Below, in pieces: positions 5,301 to 9,228 of a stretch of 9,228 nucleotides of DNA. A program made the translations under genes and the position numbers. Location: contig JAOUGY010000144.1 in the NCBI GenBank assembly GCA_029865445.1, positions 1 through 9,228 of the forward strand, given 5' to 3'. Every line of letters begins with the position of its first letter. Within the stretch, counting starts at the first letter, position 1. The notes below the pieces were generated by a model. It was not told the origin of the DNA and did no database searches. It was given only the letters and a program-made list of their open reading frames with translations. The stretch comes from Acidimicrobiia bacterium (GTDB lineage Bacteria; Actinomycetota; Acidimicrobiia; Spongiisociales; ZC4RG35).

Positions 5301-5815
5301 CCCACCGGTATCGACCTCCCAGGTTGCTGGAGCCGGGTCACGTCATCGACGACTTCGAGTGCCGGTCCGTCGAACAGACCGAATGGCTCCGTTTCCACGC
5401 CCGGCAGGCGCATGCCGCCGGCACGGCGAAAGTGCTGGTCGTCACCCCGACCGACAGCGACACCGTCGTGGCCTACTACGCCTGGTCGATGGCCAGCATC
5501 TCGGTCGTAGATGCCCCGGCACGGGTGCGCAAAGGTGCGGGCCGCTACCCACAACCGGTAGCGCTGCTGGCTCGCCTCGGGGTGGCGATCGGACACGAAG
5601 GCCGAGGGCTCGGTGCGGGTCTCCTCGCCGACGTCCTCAGCCGCACAGCACAGCTTGGCGCCGGCATCGGGTGCCGGGGGCTGCTGGTACACGCCGAAAC
5701 ACCCGAGGCCCGCGACTTCTACCTGCACCTGATCCCCGAGTTCGAGGCGTCACCGACCGACGACCTCCATCTCTTCCTCCTCATGAAGGACATCGTCAGA
5801 ACCCTCCGCGACTGA
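5297..5815 (+). CDS. GNAT acetyltransferase toxin (TacT-like), intact, 172 aa
   Basis: Characterised toxins of this family use acetyl-CoA to acetylate the amino group of aminoacyl-tRNA, blocking translation until peptidyl-tRNA hydrolase or the antitoxin relieves it. The substrate here is inferred from the family. Visible features are VVAYYAWSM (57-65), the core PQPVALLARLGVAIGHEGRG (86-103) with acetyl-CoA loop EGRGLGAG (101-108), and LLVHAETPEARDFYLHLIPE (129-148) with the conserved FY pair (141-142) that carries the catalytic-type Tyr in TacT. The C-terminus DDLHLFLLMKDI forms the last strand. Length is typical. The GTG start overlaps the antitoxin stop (GTGA), so the two are translationally coupled. 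The decayed copy at 2524-3059 is a close paralogue. About 127 bp of sequence with no recognisable gene follow. Confidence 0.9.
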   Translation: MTHRYRPPRLLEPGHVIDDFECRSVEQTEWLRFHARQAHAAGTAKVLVVTPTDSDTVVAYYAWSMASISVVDAPARVRKGAGRYPQPVALLARLGVAIGHEGRGLGAGLLADVLSRTAQLGAGIGCRGLLVHAETPEARDFYLHLIPEFEASPTDDLHLFLLMKDIVRTLRD

Positions 5816-5942
5816 CACCAGAACCTCGCGGCTATTGGTGACGGGCTTGCGCTGTGGGTGGGCCGCGAGAGGACGCGTGAGAAGCGTTCGTACGCGCGTG
5901 CTCTATGGTCCGATGTGGCGGTAGCGGTCGCTTGCGTAACCC

Positions 5943-6611
5943 TCAGGCGGTCAGGTCCCGATCCTCCAGTTCCCACGCATGGTCGAGCATGTGCCAGGCA
6001 CAGCGTCGGATCAGGAACTGCAGCGCCCACGAGCGGGCCGGTTCGCCGCGGGCGTGGTGGTCGCGGATCGCATCGGTGAAGGCATCCCGGTAGGTCCGCA
6101 GGGCTTTGGGATCATCCCTGGTCTCCAAGGGCACTTTCACACCGACCTTCGGCGCGAACTCGTGGATCTCCGCTCCATTCACGTGCCGGATGATCCGCTC
6201 CTTTTCGCGACCGCCGCCGCGTGGGCCTTTTCGGAGCTCGACCGACACGCGCTCTGCGGTGTCGTCGAACGTGCCCCACGAGGCCCGAAGCAATGCGAGC
6301 TTCCGTTCGAGTACGGCGTCGGTCATGGCGTCGTGCTCCACCGTGGCGGCCCGCCCCGAGACGCCGTAGTAATCGGTCATACCGATGCCCTCGACCTCTT
6401 CGACCACCTCGAGATCGCCGAGGCGCCCGAACTCCGCGGCAAAGCCCGCAAGCTCGGCGACCTTCGCGAAGCGGGGTCGGTAGGCGTCGAGCACGGCCAG
6501 TGCGTCGCCTCCCAATCTGGTGCTGCGGTCCCACCCGGGCCAGTCGAAAGCGCTTGCCACGACCCGCTTCTTCTTGCCGTGTTCGAGCATGATTCGAACG
6601 GGATCGTTCAC
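5943..6611 (-). CDS. Conserved hypothetical protein (222 aa), possibly DinB-like
   Basis: Soluble protein without signal peptide or membrane segments. It starts MNDPVRIMLEHGKKKRVVAS and continues through FDWPGWDRSTRLGGDALAVL, and the C-terminus reads ALQFLIRRCAWHMLDHAWEL before ending EDRDLTA. The helix with closely spaced His (WHMLDHAWELEDR) recalls the last helix of DinB/maleylpyruvate-isomerase-like four-helix proteins, which bind metal through His residues. That assignment is tentative and I cannot give a reaction. The start codon is GTG at 6611, with only a weak AGG upstream. The gene lies 162 bp downstream of the MFS gene on the same strand, probably with its own promoter. Codon use and strong coding bias look native, unlike the decayed block to the left. 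Confidence 0.78.
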   Translation of the reverse strand: MNDPVRIMLEHGKKKRVVASAFDWPGWDRSTRLGGDALAVLDAYRPRFAKVAELAGFAAEFGRLGDLEVVEEVEGIGMTDYYGVSGRAATVEHDAMTDAVLERKLALLRASWGTFDDTAERVSVELRKGPRGGGREKERIIRHVNGAEIHEFAPKVGVKVPLETRDDPKALRTYRDAFTDAIRDHHARGEPARSWALQFLIRRCAWHMLDHAWELEDRDLTA

Positions 6612-6730
6612 ACCTGGATCCTACAAAGTGGCCATTGGTTGTCCGTAGAGCGTGCGCTACTCCTCAACGAGCAACCCAGCTGAGGACGCGGCCTGTCCCG
6701 AGCTGTGATGTGCCGGCAAAGGGAAGCGAG

Positions 6731-6748
6731 CGGGGCCGACCAGCCCCG
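6731..6748 (-). terminator. Possible terminator hairpin after the MFS gene
   Basis: CGGGGC (6731-6736) pairs perfectly with GCCCCG (6743-6748) around a six-base loop, 26 bp beyond the MFS stop. No T-run follows. It is compatible with a GC-rich terminator separating the transporter operon from the hypothetical gene, but weak. Confidence 0.3.
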
Positions 6749-6773
6749 GCCGCCGCAATCGCAACTCTTCGTA

Positions 6774-7976
6774 TCAACCAGGTTGGCGGCTCAGGGCTCG
6801 GAACGGCCCGAACCAACCGACGGCTGCCACGGCCAGGGCCAAGGCGGCAGCCAGAGTCAACGCCGGACCGGTGCCGACGAGTGCGATACCCAGCCCACCG
6901 AGCAGGGGACCGACCGTCTGGCCGAGCCTTGCGAGGCCCACCCAGATGGCAACCACCGCGCCGCGTTGAGAGTCGGGCGCCGATGCCACGTTCACATCTT
7001 GAAGCGTTGGAACGAGTGAGCCTTCCCCCAACCCGAAGATCAGGGCGCCGGTAGCCACCAAACCGAGGGATGCGGCGCTGCCGAGCGCAAGAAAGGCGAC
7101 CACCCACAGGCCTGCGGCGAAGGTCACGATCACCCCCGGTGCCCATCGAGCGCGAATCCTTGCCAGGTTGAAAGCCACCAGCGACGATGTGAATGCCGGA
7201 AGGGCGAGGTAGAAGCCTCTCTCGGCGGCATTGAGGGCGAATCGATCGGCGAGGTGGACGGGCATCACCGTCAGAACGCCGCCGAAGATGGTCATGAAGA
7301 CGAGGAACGTGGTTGCGATCGTTGCGGCCGGAACCGGACGGCGCACCGCCGCAGCAGCTCCTCGAAGTTGCTCGGTGAGGCCGGGTACCCGTGGTGGTTT
7401 TCGCCGGTCGAGTGTCATCCACGCCCACGCTGCTGTGCCGAATGCCACGGTGTAGAACATGAAGGTGGTCCGCCATCCGAACAGTTCGGTGGTGAAACCG
7501 GCTGCCAGTGGGAGCAGGGCGAGTCCCACGGTGAGGACCGCGGAGTTGTGGCCGACGATTCGTGTGCGTTCCGTTCCCGACCAGTAGTCCCCGATCAGCG
7601 CCACGGCGAGGTTGATGAGCCCCGCCGACCCGAACCCTTGGAAGAATCGGGCAGCGAGGAGGAGCTCGAACGACGGCGCGAGAGCGGCTCCGAAGCCGAA
7701 CGCGCCGAAGATGATCAGACACGCCGTGAGGACGGGTCTTCGTCCCACACGGTCGGCGACGAGTCCGACGGTGGGAGCCACCACGATCCCGGCGACAGAT
7801 CCGAGCGAAACGAGCAGACCCGACCGTCGTGCCGGCTCTCCGAACTCGGCCAGGATGTCGGGGATGGCAGGTGCCACGAGGTTGTTGTTGAGGATGCCGG
7901 TCAGAGTGACGGTGAAGATGAAGATGACCGACGGGCGTCTCACCCAGGCAGGGTACGGTCGAAGAAGCCTCGCCAT
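6774..7976 (-). CDS. MFS transporter, DHA1-like drug/metabolite efflux (400 aa)
   Basis: Twelve-helix major facilitator protein of the inner membrane. It is probably a proton-driven exporter, substrate unknown. After a short cytoplasmic N-terminus the first helix contains FTVTLTGILNNNLVAPAIPD. The loop between helices 2 and 3 carries motif A, GLVADRVGRRPVL (71-83). ARFFQGFGSAG (109-119) is the helix 4 signature, and GLALLPLAAGFTTELFGWR (151-169) is a motif-C-like antiporter segment, which favours efflux. A central loop around residues 190-215 separates the halves, and IFGLGEGSLVPTLQDV belongs to the second half. Length is normal. It starts 28 bp after the stop of the membrane protein gene upstream on the same strand, so the two probably share a transcript. 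The Shine-Dalgarno sequence is weak. Confidence 0.9.
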   Translation of the reverse strand: MARLLRPYPAWVRRPSVIFIFTVTLTGILNNNLVAPAIPDILAEFGEPARRSGLLVSLGSVAGIVVAPTVGLVADRVGRRPVLTACLIIFGAFGFGAALAPSFELLLAARFFQGFGSAGLINLAVALIGDYWSGTERTRIVGHNSAVLTVGLALLPLAAGFTTELFGWRTTFMFYTVAFGTAAWAWMTLDRRKPPRVPGLTEQLRGAAAAVRRPVPAATIATTFLVFMTIFGGVLTVMPVHLADRFALNAAERGFYLALPAFTSSLVAFNLARIRARWAPGVIVTFAAGLWVVAFLALGSAASLGLVATGALIFGLGEGSLVPTLQDVNVASAPDSQRGAVVAIWVGLARLGQTVGPLLGGLGIALVGTGPALTLAAALALAVAAVGWFGPFRALSRQPG

Positions 7977-8004
7977 GACATCCGGTCGCCGGCGCGTGGT
8001 GCCG

Positions 8005-8814
8005 TCAAACGTCGAGCGTCGCCAGCTGCGCCTCCATCTCGTGCAGACGCGCCCGCATCTGAGCGACGGTGTTGACGGCCGGTGCCTTCCGGCCCAGCAG
8101 CATGGACCACCCCCGTTTGACCTCCGACATCACGAGTCCTACCCGGTTCACCAGCCATGCCGCGGCCGTGACGACGAGCGTGATGAGCGTGACCATGAGC
8201 CAGACATTGGCTGTGGAACGAACGTCGGATGCGAGCGCCGACGTCTTCTTGGCGATCTCGTCGATTGGTTCTGGCACTGCGAACATCGAGCCGAGCTCCC
8301 GTTCCAGGTCGGATGAGATCTCTCCACCGACCCGTGCGACGTCGTCGAAGAAGTCACCGATCGGTTCGACGCCGGGGACGGTGAAGTCCAGTGCGCCCGC
8401 CGCAAGGACCGTTGTTGCCGGAAAGTCGACGGCCGGCAGGTCGAACCCGAAGACGGTAGGAAGATCGACCAGGCGTGTCCTGGGTATCTGCACAGGCGCC
8501 GTAGGCAGCACCTCTGGGGAGATCTCTCCGATGCCGGCGACCGCACGGTCCACGGAATCGGTGATGCCGGTCACGAACACCCCCACATCGTCCAACGCCG
8601 ATCCGACGTCTCTGAAGGCCCGGGTGGCTTGGCTCAGTTGGGTCTTGACGTCGGCGCCGTACTGCTCGCCTGAGGCCTTGATCGATCCGGCGGCGACGAC
8701 GGTGGCGATGCCGATCACGGCGAACGCAATGAACGGCGCCAGCGTGCCGACCACGATGATCAGGTCGCGTATCCGGGTGAGCATGGTTCTCGTTCCTCGC
8801 CGCCGGCCGACCAT
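8005..8814 (-). CDS. Two-helix membrane protein of unknown function (269 aa)
   Basis: I do not recognise a family. An N-terminal hydrophobic helix (about residues 18-42, LIIVVGTLAPFIAFAVIGIA) is followed by a region of about 160 residues rich in amphipathic Ser/Asp/Val segments. A second membrane helix follows (about 204-228, VWLMVTLITLVVTAAAWLV), and then a 41-residue tail whose end, VAQMRARLHEMEAQLATL, should form a short coiled coil. With both ends cytoplasmic the central part would lie outside the membrane, which is an inference. The ATG at 8814 has GGAG close upstream; an in-frame ATG at 8784 with GAGGA upstream would give 259 aa and begin MLTRIRD, just before the first helix. The gene precedes the MFS transporter by 28 bp and may be an accessory to it. 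It is divergent from the tRNA-Ser gene. Confidence 0.75.
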   Translation of the reverse strand: MVGRRRGTRTMLTRIRDLIIVVGTLAPFIAFAVIGIATVVAAGSIKASGEQYGADVKTQLSQATRAFRDVGSALDDVGVFVTGITDSVDRAVAGIGEISPEVLPTAPVQIPRTRLVDLPTVFGFDLPAVDFPATTVLAAGALDFTVPGVEPIGDFFDDVARVGGEISSDLERELGSMFAVPEPIDEIAKKTSALASDVRSTANVWLMVTLITLVVTAAAWLVNRVGLVMSEVKRGWSMLLGRKAPAVNTVAQMRARLHEMEAQLATLDV

Positions 8815-8885
8815 ACGCTCCTGCTCCGGCTCTGGCTCAGGTCGCCTCCCGTCGGGTACTGTGTTGGCTCACGGATTCGTCCGTT

Positions 8886-8975
8886 GGAGAGATGGCCGAG
8901 TGGTCGAAGGCGCTCGCCTGCTAAGCGAGTAGGGGGTTATTAGCCTCCTCGAGGGTTCAAATCCCTCTCTCTCCG
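8886..8975 (+). tRNA. tRNA-Ser(GCU), complete
   Basis: A full cloverleaf of 90 bases. Acceptor GGAGAGA (8886-8892) pairs with TCTCTCC (8968-8974), with discriminator G at 8975. The D arm contains GGCCGAGTGGTCGAAGGC. The anticodon stem CTCGC/GCGAG (8913-8917, 8925-8929) encloses CTGCTAA with anticodon GCT at 8920-8922. A long class II variable arm (AGGGGGTTATTAGCCTCCT) and T arm GAGGG-TTCAAAT-CCCTC follow. CCA is not encoded. It decodes AGC/AGU serine codons. A strong hairpin follows three bases later. Confidence 0.97.
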
Positions 8976-8978
8976 CGG

Positions 8979-9007
8979 TTGAAGGCACCCCGCCGGGGTG
9001 CCTTCAA
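8979..9007 (+). terminator. Strong hairpin terminator of the tRNA-Ser gene
   Basis: TTGAAGGCACCCC (8979-8991) pairs perfectly with GGGGTGCCTTCAA (8995-9007) around a three-base loop, a 13-pair stem beginning four bases after the tRNA. No T-run follows, which is common in high-GC genomes. Its symmetry would allow termination from both strands. Confidence 0.75.
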
Positions 9008-9204
9008 TGTGTCGAGGGGGGAGCCGTCACCGCCAGGCGGCGTCGCTCCACGAGACGCCGGACCAAGAGACGCCTGACCAGGTTCCCCCGGACCACGAGA
9101 CGCCGCTCCAGCTCACACCCGACCACGAGACCCCGCTCCACGAGACCCCCTGCCAGGCGGGACCTGCCCATGAGGTGGCCGTGAAGCCGCTTCCGGTCAG
9201 CTGA
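9007..9204 (+). CDS. Possible small repeat protein (65 aa), weakly supported
   Basis: The + strand frame from ATG 9007 to the TGA at 9202-9204 contains nine five-residue units of the form x-(H/Q)-E-T-P, such as LHETP, DQETP, DHETP and LQLTP, then AVKPLPVS. The reading frame is kept because the DNA repeat is a multiple of three. The ATG falls on the last stem base of the tRNA terminator hairpin, and no ribosome-binding site is visible, so transcription from upstream is doubtful. The opposite strand is also open and shows a five-residue Leu/Arg periodicity. I cannot tell which strand, if any, is translated. Confidence 0.22.
   Translation: MCRGGSRHRQAASLHETPDQETPDQVPPDHETPLQLTPDHETPLHETPCQAGPAHEVAVKPLPVS
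9046..9180 (+). repeat. Tandem 15-bp repeat, nine units
   Basis: Nine consecutive 15-bp units run without spacing. The commonest form is GACCACGAGACGCCG or CTCCACGAGACGCCG. The units start at 9046, 9061, 9076, 9091, 9106, 9121, 9136, 9151 and 9166. The last two units are the most diverged. There are no unique spacers between copies, so it is a minisatellite, not a CRISPR array. It may encode five-residue peptide repeats. Confidence 0.85.
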
Positions 9205-9228
9205 GAGCCATTCCAATACCCGTTCTCC

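Noticed and set aside
1..5815. Prophage or conjugative element
   Set aside because: No integrase, capsid, portal, relaxase or secretion gene is visible in the window. Only a possible tRNA attachment scar hints at an integrated element.
7254..8932. Long + strand open frames opposite the MFS and membrane protein genes
   Set aside because: They are Arg/Ser-rich antisense frames typical of high-GC DNA. The minus-strand proteins have clear membrane helices and MFS motifs.
9046..9180. Possible CRISPR array
   Set aside because: The 15-bp units are directly adjacent with no unique spacers, and no cas gene is near.
9004..9216. Pentapeptide-repeat protein on the minus strand
   Set aside because: The five-residue periodicity follows from the 15-bp DNA repeat, the residues do not fit the A(D/N)Lxx pattern, and only a TTG start is available in the window.

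Overview
High-GC DNA (strong G/C third-position bias, frequent GTG starts) that reads like an actinobacterial chromosome. The lineage cannot be fixed from the sequence alone. No ribosomal or phylogenetic marker gene is present, so the assignment rests on composition and on family resemblance of the transposases and toxin-antitoxin genes.

Positions 1-5815 are an accessory block of mobile-element wreckage and toxin-antitoxin (TA) modules. From the left it holds: a possible gene tail; one apparently complete ISL3-family insertion sequence (127-1527); the relic of a second ISL3-type transposase on the + strand, cut by the end of a third, truncated ISL3 element on the - strand (1676-2275); a decayed GNAT-type TA module (about 2365-3059) with an eroded antitoxin and a 1-bp frameshift in the toxin; the 3' part of a tRNA-Ser(UGA) followed by a terminator-like hairpin (3234-3327); an IS256-family remnant with a large internal deletion (3381-4079); and a ribbon-helix-helix/Doc pair (4072-4529) whose Doc toxin ends where the IS256 remnant begins. 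After about 415 bp with no recognisable gene comes an intact DUF1778/GNAT (TacA/TacT-like) TA operon (5013-5815) with a good promoter. Its toxin is a close paralogue of the decayed copy 2.8 kb upstream, in the same orientation.

Positions 5943-9228 look like ordinary chromosome. A conserved hypothetical protein, an MFS transporter and a two-helix membrane protein all lie on the - strand. The membrane protein and transporter genes are 28 bp apart and probably co-transcribed. A complete tRNA-Ser(GCU) with a strong terminator hairpin follows on the + strand, then a nine-unit 15-bp tandem repeat of unknown role at the right edge.

I see no wholly new system. The most informative points are the paired live and decayed GNAT TA modules, the half tRNA-Ser that may be an attachment-site scar, the nested ISL3 relics, the Doc gene cut just after its catalytic motif while its antitoxin stays intact, and the in-frame 15-bp repeat beside a tRNA gene.
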